Part shown: positions 8,594-17,784 of the stretch, one piece after another
Layout of the letters: the number at the start of each line of letters is the position of its first letter
How positions within the stretch are numbered: the stretch's first letter is position 1
Notes under the pieces: generated by a model
What the model saw: only the letters and a program-made list of their open reading frames with translations
Told to the model about the DNA's origin: nothing
Databases searched by the model: none
Translations under genes and position numbers: made by a program
From: an uncultured Collinsella sp.
GTDB taxonomy: Bacteria > Actinomycetota > Coriobacteriia > Coriobacteriales > Coriobacteriaceae
Length of the DNA: 35,852 bases
Assembly: GCA_900544115.1 (NCBI GenBank)
Contig: UQTW01000026.1
Coordinates: 1-35,852 of the forward strand
Direction: 5' to 3'

Positions 8594-9670
8594 CTAGAAC
8601 TGATTCAAGAAACGCATATCGCCCGTCATGAGCGTTCGCAGGTCGGGCAGGTCATAGCGCAGGGCCGCGACGCGCTCGGCGCCAATGCCAAAGGCGAAGC
8701 CGGTATACTTCTCGGGGTCGATGCCGCAGTTGATAAGAACGTTGGGGTCGACCATGCCGCAGCCCAGGATCTCGATCCAGCCGCTGTGCTTGCAGAAGTT
8801 GCAGCCCTTGCCGCCGCAGACGTGGCAGCTCACGTCCACCTCGCAGCTGGGCTCGGTGAAGGGGAAGAAGTGCGGGCGGTAACGCGTCTTGCGATCCTCG
8901 CCAAACATGCACTTAACAAAGTAGTCGAGCGTGCCCTTAAGATCGCCAAAGGTGATACCCTCGTCGACGACCAGGCCCTCGATCTGGTTGAACTGCGGCA
9001 GGTGGCAAGCGTCGGCCGTATCGGGACGGTAGACGGTGCCCGGACAGATCATGTAGATGGGCGGCTTCTGTGACTCCATGGTGTGGATCTGCACGCCCGA
9101 GGTCTGGGTGCGCAGCAGCACGTCGGACTCGCCGTGGGCGTGAGCCTCGGGGTGCGCGACGCTGCCGGGATTGTTGTCGACCACGTAGAAGGTATCGCGG
9201 GCCGAGCGGCTCGGGTGATCCATGGGGGCGTTGAGCGCGGTGAAGTTGTAGTAGGAGGTGTCGACCATGGGGCCGGACTCGACGGTGTAGCCGATGCCGC
9301 AGAAGATGTCCTCGGCCTCCTCGATAATCTGCTTGATCAGGTGCTGGTGGCCGATCTGCGGACGGATGCCCGGCAGCGTGATGTCGACGGCGTCGTGCTC
9401 CAGTGCGCGCTTGAGGGCGGCGGCCTTCATCTCGGTGTTGCGCTCGTCGAGCATGCCCTCAATCAGCTGGCGCATCTCGTTGGCTCGCTTGCCCATCACG
9501 GGACGATCCTCGGGGGCGAGTTTGCCCATCATGCGCATCAGGCCGGTGATGCGGCCCTTGCGGCCGAGCAGCTCAACGCGCGCAGCCTCGAGCTTGGCGG
9601 CGTCGTCGGCGCCTGCGACGAGCTCCTTGGCCTCTTCCTCGAGTTTGACCAGATCATCAATCAGACTCAT
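8594..9670 (-). CDS. pheS: Phenylalanine-tRNA ligase alpha subunit
   Basis: The catalytic alpha chain, 358 residues. An N-terminal coiled-coil arm (about residues 1-85) is followed by the class II aminoacyl-tRNA synthetase core. Motif 2 lies around the segment TRYRPHFFPFTEPSCEVDV, and motif 3 is GFAFGIGAERVAALRYDL near the C-terminus. CHVCGGKGCNFC is a cysteine-rich insertion found in many bacterial PheS proteins. The open frame continues upstream to 9781, but that part crosses the T-box terminator. The ATG at 9670, preceded by AAGGGAAGAC and starting MSLIDDLVKLEEEAKEL, is the true start. It is first in the pheS-pheT operon. Confidence 0.97.
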   Translation of the reverse strand: MSLIDDLVKLEEEAKELVAGADDAAKLEAARVELLGRKGRITGLMRMMGKLAPEDRPVMGKRANEMRQLIEGMLDERNTEMKAAALKRALEHDAVDITLPGIRPQIGHQHLIKQIIEEAEDIFCGIGYTVESGPMVDTSYYNFTALNAPMDHPSRSARDTFYVVDNNPGSVAHPEAHAHGESDVLLRTQTSGVQIHTMESQKPPIYMICPGTVYRPDTADACHLPQFNQIEGLVVDEGITFGDLKGTLDYFVKCMFGEDRKTRYRPHFFPFTEPSCEVDVSCHVCGGKGCNFCKHSGWIEILGCGMVDPNVLINCGIDPEKYTGFAFGIGAERVAALRYDLPDLRTLMTGDMRFLNQF

Positions 9671-9754
9671 GTCTTCCCTTTCGTCTCTCGCGCATCCACT
9701 TGCCGCGGCGGCTGGAGCCACCCGGAGCTGCGGATGTGCGGCCCGGTTCGGTAA

Positions 9755-9796
9755 CAAAAAACCGTCCTCGGGCATGTGCATTGCCCAAGGACGGTT
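9755..9796 (-). terminator. Regulated terminator of the pheST T-box
   Basis: The stem formed by 9781-9796 and 9760-9774 (minus strand AACCGTCCTTGGGCA with its complement) is followed by a T run at 9761-9755, about 85 bases before pheS. Confidence 0.9.
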
Positions 9797-10035
9797 GAAT
9801 TCCGCGGTACCACCTTGTTTGACCCGGCGGATGTCTGGCCCGCCGCGCCCACTCTGTGCCCCTTGTCGCGAGGCTCACGGCTTCCCTACTGGGGCTTCGC
9901 CGCCGCTGGCCGCGTGCCCGTTGAGGTCGCTGCTCGGGAGTGAACGTTTGGCCCTTGTCACCGCAGGAAGGCTTGCAGCCCATGACCTTCCCTCTCTTGC
10001 CGGCGACACGGCGGGCAAAACCCTCTCCGTCAACG
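9755..10035 (-). promoter_or_regulatory. T-box leader of pheST
   Basis: On the minus strand the invariant T-box sequence GGTGGTACCGCG (within 9798-9817) lies just before the terminator stem, as expected for a tRNA-sensing leader that switches between antiterminator and terminator. Further upstream is a long paired region: the arms TGTCGCCGGCA and TGCGGTGACA fit the base of stem I, and an AGAGAG segment lies just inside. A TTC triplet at about 9966-9968 is the best candidate Phe specifier, but I could not fold the loop with certainty. Uncharged tRNA-Phe should stabilise the antiterminator and raise pheST expression. Confidence 0.9.
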
Positions 10036-10174
10036 CATTGGGCTATAGGATAACACATTCTGCGAGCATATCGCCGCGTTCCGTTTTGTTCGCACTGGGT
10101 ACAAGGCAGGTAGCTGTGCAAACTGGCCGTACGCCCACCCGTGGCGTCCGGTCTGCGAGATCAAGGATATAGGT

Positions 10175-11749
10175 ATGGGAAAGAACAAGGATAAGATGGC
10201 CAAGCCCGCAGCGGATAAGACGCCCAAAGGCATGAATGTCGATAAGGCTGTCAAAAAATTCCGTAAGCTCGAGGGCAAGCTGTGGACTCGTGAGTACCTG
10301 CTCAAGATTGCCGAGTTTGACGGCGCGACCATTGCCCCCGCCAACGGCGCCGCAGCGCGCGCCGATGCCATGGGCACCCTTGCCGGTGAACATCACAAGC
10401 TCCTGACCAGCAAAAAGTCTGTCGAGCTTGTGCGCTCGATGGCACGCGAGACCGTCGCGGGCGGACATGTAGACGACCCGCAGCTGCTCGACGAGATCCG
10501 CGTGCTCGGCCGCGACCAGCGCGAGGCAAGCGCCATTCCCACCGAGGAGGCCGAGGCCTGGACCAGGCTCACCTGCGAGGCCGACGCCGTGTGGCACAAG
10601 GCCAAGACGGCCAATGACTGGGCGAGCTTTGAACCCTATGTAGATAGAATCGTCGCCCAACTTAAGCATCAGGCCGAGCTCATGGACCCCAAGCGCGACC
10701 CATACGATGTTTGGCTCGACCAGTACGAGCGTGGCCTTTCCGCCAAGAGCTTCGACGCGTTTTGCGACGAGGTCAAGGCCACCGTCGTGCCGCTCGTTCA
10801 CGCCATCGGCGAGCACGGCCAGCAGCCGACTGCCGACTTTTTGCACGCCCGCGTGCCCGAGGCCGCCCAGCGTGCCATGAGCTTCGACCTTATGAAGCTC
10901 GTCGGCCTGAACTTGGACGACACCACGCTTGCCTTTACCGAGCATCCGTTTAGCGAGGGCTTCTCGGTGGGCGACGCGCGCATCGCAACGCACATCTACG
11001 AGGACGACTGCATCTCCAACGTCTACAGCATCATCCACGAGGCGGGACACGCCGCCTACGAGCTAGGCGTCAATCCCGCCTATGCGCGCACGTGCCTGGA
11101 GGGCGGCACCTCCATGGGCATCCACGAGAGCCAGAGCCGCTTCTTTGAGAACACCGTGGGCCGCAGCCGCGCCTTTATGGGACCGCTGCTGCAGGTGCTG
11201 CGCCGTCACGCGCCCGAGGCCTACGGCGACGTGGACGAGGACACGCTCTACCGCGCCGTGAACATTGCGCAGCCGTCGCTGATCCGCACCGAGGCCGACG
11301 AGCTCACCTACCCGCTGCATATTATGGTGCGCTACCAGATTGAGCGCATGCTGTTTGCCGGCGAGGCCACGGCCAAGGACATCCCCGCGCTTTGGAATCG
11401 CTTTATGGACGAGTACCTGGGCATTCCCGTTCCCGACGACGCACGTGGCTGCCTGCAGGACACGCACTGGAGCGGCGGCTCGTTTGGTTACTTTCCCACG
11501 TACGCGCTGGGCAGCGCCTACGATGCCATGTTTGTGCCGGCCATGTGCCGCGACGGCGTCGACCTCAACGGTGCCTGTGCAAGCGGCGACCTGGCACCCG
11601 TCCGTACCTGGCTGGGCGAGCACATTTGGCAGTGGGGCCGCGCCAAGGACGCGCCGGAGCTCATCCAGGGCGCATGCGGCATGGCGTTCGACGCCCGCTA
11701 CTACTGCAGCTACCTGCAGGACAAGTTCACCACGCTCTACCAGCTGTAA
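10175..11749 (+). CDS. Metallocarboxypeptidase, M32 family
   Basis: A 524-residue cytoplasmic zinc carboxypeptidase of the M32 (thermostable carboxypeptidase Taq) family, which removes C-terminal amino acids from peptides. The zinc motif HEAGH sits at residues 288-292 and is followed by the family-specific HESQSRFFEN block about 27 residues later, which supplies the third ligand. The motifs VRYQIERMLF and the helical C-terminus also fit, and the length is typical. The N-terminus has an extra Lys-rich stretch (MGKNKDKMAKPAADKTPKG) that is not a signal peptide. The ATG at 10175 follows AAGGATA. It is a single gene, divergent from the pheST leader. Confidence 0.95.
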   Translation: MGKNKDKMAKPAADKTPKGMNVDKAVKKFRKLEGKLWTREYLLKIAEFDGATIAPANGAAARADAMGTLAGEHHKLLTSKKSVELVRSMARETVAGGHVDDPQLLDEIRVLGRDQREASAIPTEEAEAWTRLTCEADAVWHKAKTANDWASFEPYVDRIVAQLKHQAELMDPKRDPYDVWLDQYERGLSAKSFDAFCDEVKATVVPLVHAIGEHGQQPTADFLHARVPEAAQRAMSFDLMKLVGLNLDDTTLAFTEHPFSEGFSVGDARIATHIYEDDCISNVYSIIHEAGHAAYELGVNPAYARTCLEGGTSMGIHESQSRFFENTVGRSRAFMGPLLQVLRRHAPEAYGDVDEDTLYRAVNIAQPSLIRTEADELTYPLHIMVRYQIERMLFAGEATAKDIPALWNRFMDEYLGIPVPDDARGCLQDTHWSGGSFGYFPTYALGSAYDAMFVPAMCRDGVDLNGACASGDLAPVRTWLGEHIWQWGRAKDAPELIQGACGMAFDARYYCSYLQDKFTTLYQL

Positions 11750-11758
11750 GGCCTTGAA

Positions 11759-11854
11759 GGCCGGCAGTTAGGGACGTTCCTTTTCTGCCGGCAGTTGGGG
11801 ACAGTCCTTGCCCATCCGGCCAGCAAACCGGCCAATCGGCAAAGACTGTCCCAA
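11759..11854. repeat. Direct repeat joined to a palindrome
   Basis: Two imperfect direct copies (11759-11782 and 11787-11809), each reading GCCGGCAGTT-n-GGGAC-nn-TCCTT, are followed by an inverted repeat pairing 11795-11812 with 11838-11854 (TTGGGGACAGTCCTTGCC and its mirror). The second direct copy overlaps the left palindrome arm. The arrangement resembles REP-type or other small interspersed repeats. Confidence 0.65.
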
Positions 11855-11930
11855 TGAGTAGCTCGTTGACGCCAATGTCTTGGCAACGTCAGCGAAAACG
11901 ACCCTAAGCGAGCAAGGTGACGTGAAATGA

Positions 11931-11959
11931 AAGGGCGCTGACCTTCTGGTCGCGCCCTT
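11931..11959. terminator. Hairpin between convergent carboxypeptidase and glmM genes
   Basis: A 12-bp stem, AAGGGCGC-(T)GACC with GGTC-GCGCCCTT around a TTCT loop, could act as a terminator in either direction. The flanking T runs are weak. The remainder of 11855-12006 shows no gene. Confidence 0.5.
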
Positions 11960-12006
11960 GAAATTGAACGTCAGATTGCCGCTTAGGGGCGTTTGCAGCG
12001 TCGAGC

Positions 12007-12036
12007 AGTTACGCGGTTTGGTAAAACCGCGTAACT
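12007..12036. other. Perfect hairpin overlapping the glmM stop codon
   Basis: AGTTACGCGGTTT at 12007-12019 pairs perfectly with 12024-12036 around a GGTA loop. The right arm includes two bases of the glmM stop codon. No T run follows, so mRNA 3'-end protection or an interspersed repeat is as likely as termination. Confidence 0.6.
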
Positions 12037-13366
12037 ACAGAGCCTCGAGTGCGTTGGCGATGCGCTTCATGGCGGCATCGGCGGATGCTTGGTCGGGCGC
12101 CTCGGCCAGCACGCGGATAACCGACTCGGTTCCGCTCTTGCGTACGAGCACGCGGCCCTCGCCTGCCAGCGCAGCCTCGGCCTCGGCGATGGCGTTCTGC
12201 ACGCCCATGTTCTCGAGCGCGGCGTCCTTGTCCGCCACGCGCACGGCCACCTGCGCCTGCGGCAGCAGCTTGCACGGAGCCGTGAGCTGCGAGAGCGTCT
12301 CGCGCTCGGCACGAATCACTTCCATCACGCGCAGCGAGGTCATAATGCCGTCGCCCGTGCGCTCGATATCGCCAAAGATCGTATGGCCCGTCTGCTCGCC
12401 GCCTAGGCTGTAACCGCCCTCGCGCATCTTGGCATACACGTGACGGTCGCCCACACCGCTGGTCACGGCACTTAGGCCGGCAAGCTCCAACGACTTGATC
12501 AGGCCAAAGTTGCTGGCAATCGTCGGAACCACGGTACCGCCCGAAAGGCGACCGTGCTTGTTCAGGTACACGCCGCACACGTACAGGATTTGGTCGCCAT
12601 CGACCACGCGCCCGCGCTCGTCCACGGCCAGGCAGCGGTCGGCATCGCCGTCATAGGCAAAGCCCACGTCCAGGCCCTGCTCCACCACGTGGCGCTGCAG
12701 ACGCTCCATATGCGTGGAGCCGCAGTCGACGTTGATGTTAAAACCATCGGGCGCGGCATTGATCACGCGCACGTCGGCGCCCAGCGCGTCGAACACCGGC
12801 TTGGCCACCGAGGACGCCGAGCCGTTGGCGCAGTCGATGCCGATCTTGACGCCCTGCAGCGAAAAGTTCGCGCTGGCGATGAGCGAGGCAATGTAGCGGT
12901 TGCGGCCCTGCATGTAGTCCACCGTGGCGCCGATGTGGTTGCCCGTGGCCAGCGGCACCTCGCTCTTGCCATCGACGTAGTCCTCGATGAGCTCCAGTAC
13001 GTCCTCGTCCATCTTAAAACCGTCGCTATTGACGAGCTTAATGCCGTTATCGCAAAACGGGTTGTGGCTCGCGCTGATCATGATGCCGCAATCGAAGCAG
13101 CCTTCCACGGTCTGATGCGCTACGCCCGGCGTGGGGATCACGTGCAGCATATAGGCGTCCGCACCGCTCGCGACCAGGCCACTCACCAGCGCCGCCTCGA
13201 ACATATAGCTCGAGCGACGCGTGTCCTTACCCACGATGACGCGCGCCTTGCGCTCGCGGTTGGCACCGTAATACCAGCCCACAAAACGGCCAATCCTATA
13301 AGCGTGCTCTACCGTCAGCCCAACGTTAGCCTCACCGCGAAAGCCGTCGGTGCCAAAGTACTTCAT
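12035..13366 (-). CDS. glmM: Phosphoglucosamine mutase
   Basis: Converts glucosamine-6-phosphate to glucosamine-1-phosphate on the way to UDP-GlcNAc for peptidoglycan. The 443-residue protein has the GlmM N-terminus MKYFGTDGFRG, the active-site phosphoserine loop ISASHNP (Ser100), the metal-binding loop DGDADR, the sugar-binding segment GGEQTGHTIFGD, and the C-terminal phosphate-binding RKSGTESVIRVL. The GlmM-type TDGFRG and GEQSGH-like blocks favour GlmM over a phosphomannomutase. The start at 13366 follows AAGGAGAG. It probably forms its own unit, since a terminator-like hairpin separates it from the DUF4012 gene upstream. Confidence 0.96.
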   Translation of the reverse strand: MKYFGTDGFRGEANVGLTVEHAYRIGRFVGWYYGANRERKARVIVGKDTRRSSYMFEAALVSGLVASGADAYMLHVIPTPGVAHQTVEGCFDCGIMISASHNPFCDNGIKLVNSDGFKMDEDVLELIEDYVDGKSEVPLATGNHIGATVDYMQGRNRYIASLIASANFSLQGVKIGIDCANGSASSVAKPVFDALGADVRVINAAPDGFNINVDCGSTHMERLQRHVVEQGLDVGFAYDGDADRCLAVDERGRVVDGDQILYVCGVYLNKHGRLSGGTVVPTIASNFGLIKSLELAGLSAVTSGVGDRHVYAKMREGGYSLGGEQTGHTIFGDIERTGDGIMTSLRVMEVIRAERETLSQLTAPCKLLPQAQVAVRVADKDAALENMGVQNAIAEAEAALAGEGRVLVRKSGTESVIRVLAEAPDQASADAAMKRIANALEAL

Positions 13367-13381
13367 GCGCTCTCCTTACAA

Positions 13382-13412
13382 AATAGGGGCGAACAGATTG
13401 CCTGTCCGCCCC
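13382..13412 (-). terminator. Terminator-like hairpin between DUF4012 gene and glmM
   Basis: GGGGCGaACAG...CTGTcCGCCCC (13386-13412) folds into a stem and is followed on the minus strand by TATTTTG. It lies between the DUF4012 gene stop and the glmM start. Confidence 0.6.
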
Positions 13413-13449
13413 AAAATGGTACTCGATTATCTGCGCTACCAGAAAAACC

Positions 13450-15789
13450 CTACGCCGACGCGCTGTCGCGAGCCGCCTGGCATGTAGGAGTCTGACGCAG
13501 CGTAAGCGGCTTGTCCCCCGCCTCGGCTGACGTGGTCAGCGTATATGCGATCGTCGTCGTCTCGCCAGCATGCAGGTCAACGGTGCCCGAATAGAAGGGG
13601 ATTCCATGCCACGTAGCGGCACCAAGACCAAACTGGGTGCCCTCGACGGTCAGGTCAGTAATGTTGCCGCCCGTCGGGGCAAACAACGAGACATTCAGAC
13701 GCTCGTCGTCGCGCGCGGCATCAGGCGCGCTCGCCGCGACGTAGTCGGGCAGCTTGCCGGCCTCCTCCTGCGTCATGATGTTCGTCAGGGTAACGGTGAT
13801 GCGATACGAGCATGTGCCGTCACCGTTCTTGATGCCCTGGCCAATCTGCGTATCGGCATTCAGGTACCAGTCGAGCTTGGAGAAGCTCAGGTTGTTAAAG
13901 TAGACACCAGCAACGGGATCATCACTCGGGTCATCCGGATCGGGCAGCGAGGCGTCGATGTTCATCTCCTTGATAGCGTTCTGCTCGTCATCGTTTTTCA
14001 TCCACGCGATCAGGCGGCCCTCTTCGGCACCGCGCTCAACGGCGCTGACAAGCTTCGTAACATCGACATCGCCGATACCGCCAAGGATCTTGTCGAAGGC
14101 AGCGCTGGCGACGGATGCAAAGATGCCGTCCGACTCCTCGACCGGATAGTTCCAGTACACATCGTGCATGAGGACCTTTGCGGCGTTGGTGCCGTCGACA
14201 ACCGTTCCGTCGGGCAGCGACACGTTACCGACCAGGCCCAGCAGATACTGCAGGAACACCGGGTCGATACCCACGACGCCGTCAACGTCCTGGCCATATT
14301 GAGATTTCCACAGGGCTGCGACACGCTGCGAGTTGCGGGGCCAATCAGGCGAATAGGTATTGCCCGAGTTGTACAGGTTACTGTGGTTGCCGAACAGCGC
14401 CTCATCCTCTTCGTCGACGCTCTCGACTGCCTCATCCTCGCTGAGTCCAATGCGGGGGACAAACTCGCCAATCGACATCTGGCCGTCGGTGACCGAAATC
14501 AGGCCCTGCGAACCGCCAAAGCCGCCGCAGGCACGAATCTCGACGTTGTTCATGGCGTACACAAGATAGTTGCGCGTCTGGCCGTTGGCGCCGAGCATCT
14601 GGGGAAGGACGGGGGCGACCTTCTCCGCCGCGTCAACCGCGCCGTTGAGGGTGGCAAAGCCGTCCTTGGCCTTATCGACCAGCTCGGTCACCTGGGAAAT
14701 ATGAGTATCGCCAATGCCCTGGATCTTCTCGTTGGCGCTCTTGAACACCTTGGAGCTATCGGAAAGCGAATCGGCAACGGCCTGCAGCGCGGACACGTTA
14801 ATCATGCCGTCCTGGAACAGCTTGCCGGGCGTGGCCTGCGAAAGGTTATCGGCCATGGGAACCAGTGCATTGCTCGAGACATCGGACAGGACGTCGATCA
14901 TGGTGCGGGCCGCATTGATGTCGCCGCCGTACACCGGAATGAACGAGGCCATCGTCCACACCGGGCTCGAGGTCTCCTTCTTCATGCTGCTGCAGAGCTC
15001 GTCGATCTTTTTCGCATCGTCGGGCAGGGTTGAAAAATCGCCCGACGTGACCTTGTCCTTAAGGCCACCGACGATCTCGACAGTTTCCTTTGCCTGGCTC
15101 TTCACGGTTTTTGCCGAGTTAAACAGCATGAAGCCACTCACGCCAAAAGCGACAAGAACCACCGCGACGATGGCAGCGACAACAGCCGAAACGCGGCGCT
15201 TCTTGCGCTCGCCCTTGCGATGGCGATGGCGAACCAGGCCGTTCGAGGTCGGGCTCGTCGAGGAATCACCGCCGTAGTTCAAGCCAAAATCGTAATAATC
15301 TTCTTTAGAGCCCGAGCCCTTAAACTCGGCACCGTCGTCATTGAGACGGGCAAACGTGCCGGTTTCGGAAGCGCCCGTATAGATAGTGCCTAGGTTACCC
15401 GTAAGCCCTGCGTCTCCAGCAGAAGAAGCACTATTGGCGGAATTGGCGGGGTTGATGGGGCCGGCGTTGTGGGCGCGATGAGCGTTGTTAGCGGGGTCAG
15501 TGGGGCCGGCGACATTTGCACCGCCCGTTGGCGCCGGACGGACCCCGGCCGACGAAGCCGCAGAGCCCGCCCCGCCCGGAAATGCCTGCCTGCCTACGCG
15601 ACCAGCCTGTTTTGCCTTTTGAGACTGTTCGTACAGAGCGGCAAACATCGCCGTTTCGCCCGGAGACGTACGGTTGCCAGCACCGTTTTGGCTGGATCCA
15701 CTCGGTACGCCAGCGTTTCCAGTCCCATTTGAACGCGGCGGAACTGCAGAGCGCTCGCCGTCGCCGTTCTTAAAGTGGTTACCAGCCAT
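13450..15789 (-). CDS. DUF4012 domain membrane-anchored protein
   Basis: A 779-residue protein with three parts. Residues 1-199 are a cytoplasmic, low-complexity region rich in Asn, Gly, Ala and Ser, ending in a basic stretch (RHRHRKGERKKRR). Residues 200-222 form a single membrane helix. The rest is extracytoplasmic and contains the DUF4012 core, recognised by YLVYAMNNVEIRACGGFGGS (about residues 408-427; the family hallmark is N-N-x-E-x-R-x-x-GGF-x-GS). A late Cys-containing segment precedes the C-terminus. DUF4012 proteins are common in actinobacteria and often lie near exopolysaccharide or cell-envelope genes, but their activity is not established. No neighbour here fixes a role. The ATG at 15789 follows GAGGA. 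Confidence 0.85.
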   Translation of the reverse strand: MAGNHFKNGDGERSAVPPRSNGTGNAGVPSGSSQNGAGNRTSPGETAMFAALYEQSQKAKQAGRVGRQAFPGGAGSAASSAGVRPAPTGGANVAGPTDPANNAHRAHNAGPINPANSANSASSAGDAGLTGNLGTIYTGASETGTFARLNDDGAEFKGSGSKEDYYDFGLNYGGDSSTSPTSNGLVRHRHRKGERKKRRVSAVVAAIVAVVLVAFGVSGFMLFNSAKTVKSQAKETVEIVGGLKDKVTSGDFSTLPDDAKKIDELCSSMKKETSSPVWTMASFIPVYGGDINAARTMIDVLSDVSSNALVPMADNLSQATPGKLFQDGMINVSALQAVADSLSDSSKVFKSANEKIQGIGDTHISQVTELVDKAKDGFATLNGAVDAAEKVAPVLPQMLGANGQTRNYLVYAMNNVEIRACGGFGGSQGLISVTDGQMSIGEFVPRIGLSEDEAVESVDEEDEALFGNHSNLYNSGNTYSPDWPRNSQRVAALWKSQYGQDVDGVVGIDPVFLQYLLGLVGNVSLPDGTVVDGTNAAKVLMHDVYWNYPVEESDGIFASVASAAFDKILGGIGDVDVTKLVSAVERGAEEGRLIAWMKNDDEQNAIKEMNIDASLPDPDDPSDDPVAGVYFNNLSFSKLDWYLNADTQIGQGIKNGDGTCSYRITVTLTNIMTQEEAGKLPDYVAASAPDAARDDERLNVSLFAPTGGNITDLTVEGTQFGLGAATWHGIPFYSGTVDLHAGETTTIAYTLTTSAEAGDKPLTLRQTPTCQAARDSASA

Positions 15790-15928
15790 AGAGGAGTCCT
15801 CGCAATACTAAAAGTCAATAACGCTATTAGTTTATGACATATTTGGCATCGTCAGTTAAACTCCAGATGCAGGCACCAATTCGCGGAATTTTGGTGCAAT
15901 ACCGTGTCCGTCTAGGCAGCGGCGTGAG

Positions 15929-16951
15929 CTATACCGTCAGGAACATCATCACGATGATCATGACAAAGCCAATCAAGTCGGTCGGCAAAAACACCGTGCC
16001 CAGCATAACGGCGCTGGTAATGGTTGCCGAGACCGGCTCCACAGTTCCGATGAGGCTCGCACGTACGGAGCCAATATCCTTGACGCCCTGCATATAGAGC
16101 ATATACGCCAGGAAAGAGCCAACGATCACAAACACCGCGAGCGCTTCGACGGCAGCCGTATCGAGGACCGGCATATGAGCCCATGGCTGCACAAAGACGC
16201 TCGAAACGACACCCGCCGTAAGCATAGCCGAGCCCGTAACAATAGGGCTGCCGTATTCGGACAGAATCTTGGCGGGAATCACCGCCATACAGGCGGCGCT
16301 AACCGCACACATAAGGCCTGCGACCAGGCCAAGCGGCGATATGCTCAGACTGGTCGGGTCGCCGCCGGTAGCGATTAAAAAGGTGCCGCCCAGGGCCAAC
16401 CCAATGCCAACGGCCTCACGCACGCGAGGCATGCGATGGTCGATCACGCAGGTGTAGCCCATAATGATGACCAGTTGCAGGCACTGGAGCACCGTCGCGG
16501 TTCCGGCATTGGTCAGGCGCACGGCCGAAAGATAACAAAACTGGTTAAAGAGCAGGCCAAAAGCGGTAAAGAGCAGCAGCTGCTTGCGATCAGCGGGCGT
16601 CGTCCAAAGCTTGACCAGGCGTGCGCGGTCGCGCGTGACAACCACAGCCATAAAGAGCAGGCCGGCGAGAATCTGCCGTATGCTCATAAGCCACAGCGTA
16701 TCGACATGGTAGGTATCGAACAAAAAACTCGCGCTGGTACCCGAGAAACCCCAAAACGAACCGCCCACCAGCGTGGCTAAAACGCCCGTGATCATCTTGC
16801 GCGTCTGGGCGTCGTTGAGACGGTCGCGCCAGGCGCGACGGGTGTTGCGGCTGAGCTCGTCAGTTCCCTCGGGCACGACAAAATCGGACGCCACCGTCAT
16901 CGGTACCGAAGTCTTTTTGCGTGCACGCTGAGCTGTGCGCTCCTGCTCCAT
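15929..16951 (-). CDS. EamA/DMT family transporter
   Basis: A 340-residue inner-membrane protein of the drug/metabolite transporter superfamily. After a 50-residue charged cytoplasmic N-terminus come about ten hydrophobic helices in two EamA-type halves, the first starting GVLATLVGGSFWGFSGTSA and the second around LGLVAGLMCAVSAACMAVIPAK. The end of the second half has the typical SVRASLIGTVEPVSATITS segment. The substrate cannot be inferred. The ATG at 16951 follows GGGGGAGTGGG. It lies downstream of the SipW operon on the same strand, 125 bases from its last gene, with no clear terminator between. Cotranscription is possible but a functional link is doubtful. Confidence 0.88.
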   Translation of the reverse strand: MEQERTAQRARKKTSVPMTVASDFVVPEGTDELSRNTRRAWRDRLNDAQTRKMITGVLATLVGGSFWGFSGTSASFLFDTYHVDTLWLMSIRQILAGLLFMAVVVTRDRARLVKLWTTPADRKQLLLFTAFGLLFNQFCYLSAVRLTNAGTATVLQCLQLVIIMGYTCVIDHRMPRVREAVGIGLALGGTFLIATGGDPTSLSISPLGLVAGLMCAVSAACMAVIPAKILSEYGSPIVTGSAMLTAGVVSSVFVQPWAHMPVLDTAAVEALAVFVIVGSFLAYMLYMQGVKDIGSVRASLIGTVEPVSATITSAVMLGTVFLPTDLIGFVMIIVMMFLTV

Positions 16952-17076
16952 CCCACTCCCCCGAAATCAATTGGCAACAAAGCGCTCAAACTGTAGCACG
17001 AATATCGGCATGAAAAAGCAGACAATTCGGAACGTCTACGAGCATCCAAATTGCAGGGACGAAAGGCGCAGATGCG

Positions 17077-17784
17077 CTATGCCGAGTGGCTGGAACCGTC
17101 TAGGGCGCCGGGGTCGGCTTCCGCACTTTCATCGGTATGGCCACCATCGTTCTGCTCCTTGGCGTTGTCCTGGCCTTCCTGCTCGCGGCGACGTTTTTCG
17201 CGAATCTGCTCCACGGCTGCGCGCAGGGCGGCCTCGTCCTCGGCGCGCGCCACCTCTTGCGTGGTCTTGACCATATGGCGAATTTCGAGCACCAGCAGCA
17301 CGATCAGCGGCACCACGATAAACGGAAAGAACAGCAGCGGATTGGTGAGCAGCGACACCACAACGCCCAGGCCTGCCGAGACAAAGACCACGCGCCCCAC
17401 CACGTCGGCGGCGGGCACGGCCGCGGCATCCTCGACCGGATTGGCATCGCCCTTGGTGCGGTAGATCGGGGCGCCGTCGGCGGCGGCCTCCACGGCAACG
17501 ATGCGGTGCGTGTTGAGCGAACCCTCCAGCGCGTCATCGGACGAATGGAAGGTGATGATGTCGCCCACCTGATAGGCCTGACCGTCGCCGGTATCAACGA
17601 CGATAAACGAGTGCACGGGAATCGCCGGCTCCATCGAACCGGTCAGCGTGCGCATAAAGCCATAGCCCATGATGGTGGGGATCTCGCCGGCGGGCGTGAA
17701 CACCGTGCGCAGCAACACCACAAAGGCGACCAGGATCACCACGGTCGCCAGCACGTTGATCACGCGGAGCACGTGCTTCATCAC
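17077..17784 (-). CDS. SipW-type signal peptidase I (second copy)
   Basis: A 235-residue membrane protease of the SipW/ER-type signal peptidase group, which uses a Ser-His rather than a Ser-Lys dyad. The nucleophile is Ser50 in TGSMEP and the histidine is His93 in NTHRI; the VGDIITFHS and TKGDANP blocks also match. A membrane helix lies at about residues 8-28 and a long hydrophobic segment at about 135-168, followed by a charged helical cytoplasmic tail. It is the last of eight packed genes. Translation can begin at GTG 17784 or ATG 17781, both overlapping the previous stop (GTGATGA), so translation is coupled. Its substrates are presumably the TasA-like proteins of this locus. The 125-base gap after it (16952-17076) holds no visible gene. 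Confidence 0.9.
   Translation of the reverse strand: MMKHVLRVINVLATVVILVAFVVLLRTVFTPAGEIPTIMGYGFMRTLTGSMEPAIPVHSFIVVDTGDGQAYQVGDIITFHSSDDALEGSLNTHRIVAVEAAADGAPIYRTKGDANPVEDAAAVPAADVVGRVVFVSAGLGVVVSLLTNPLLFFPFIVVPLIVLLVLEIRHMVKTTQEVARAEDEAALRAAVEQIREKRRREQEGQDNAKEQNDGGHTDESAEADPGALDGSSHSA

Noticed and set aside
9671..9781. Upstream extension of the pheS reading frame
   Set aside because: It would translate through the T-box terminator region. The family N-terminus and ribosome-binding site place the start at 9670.
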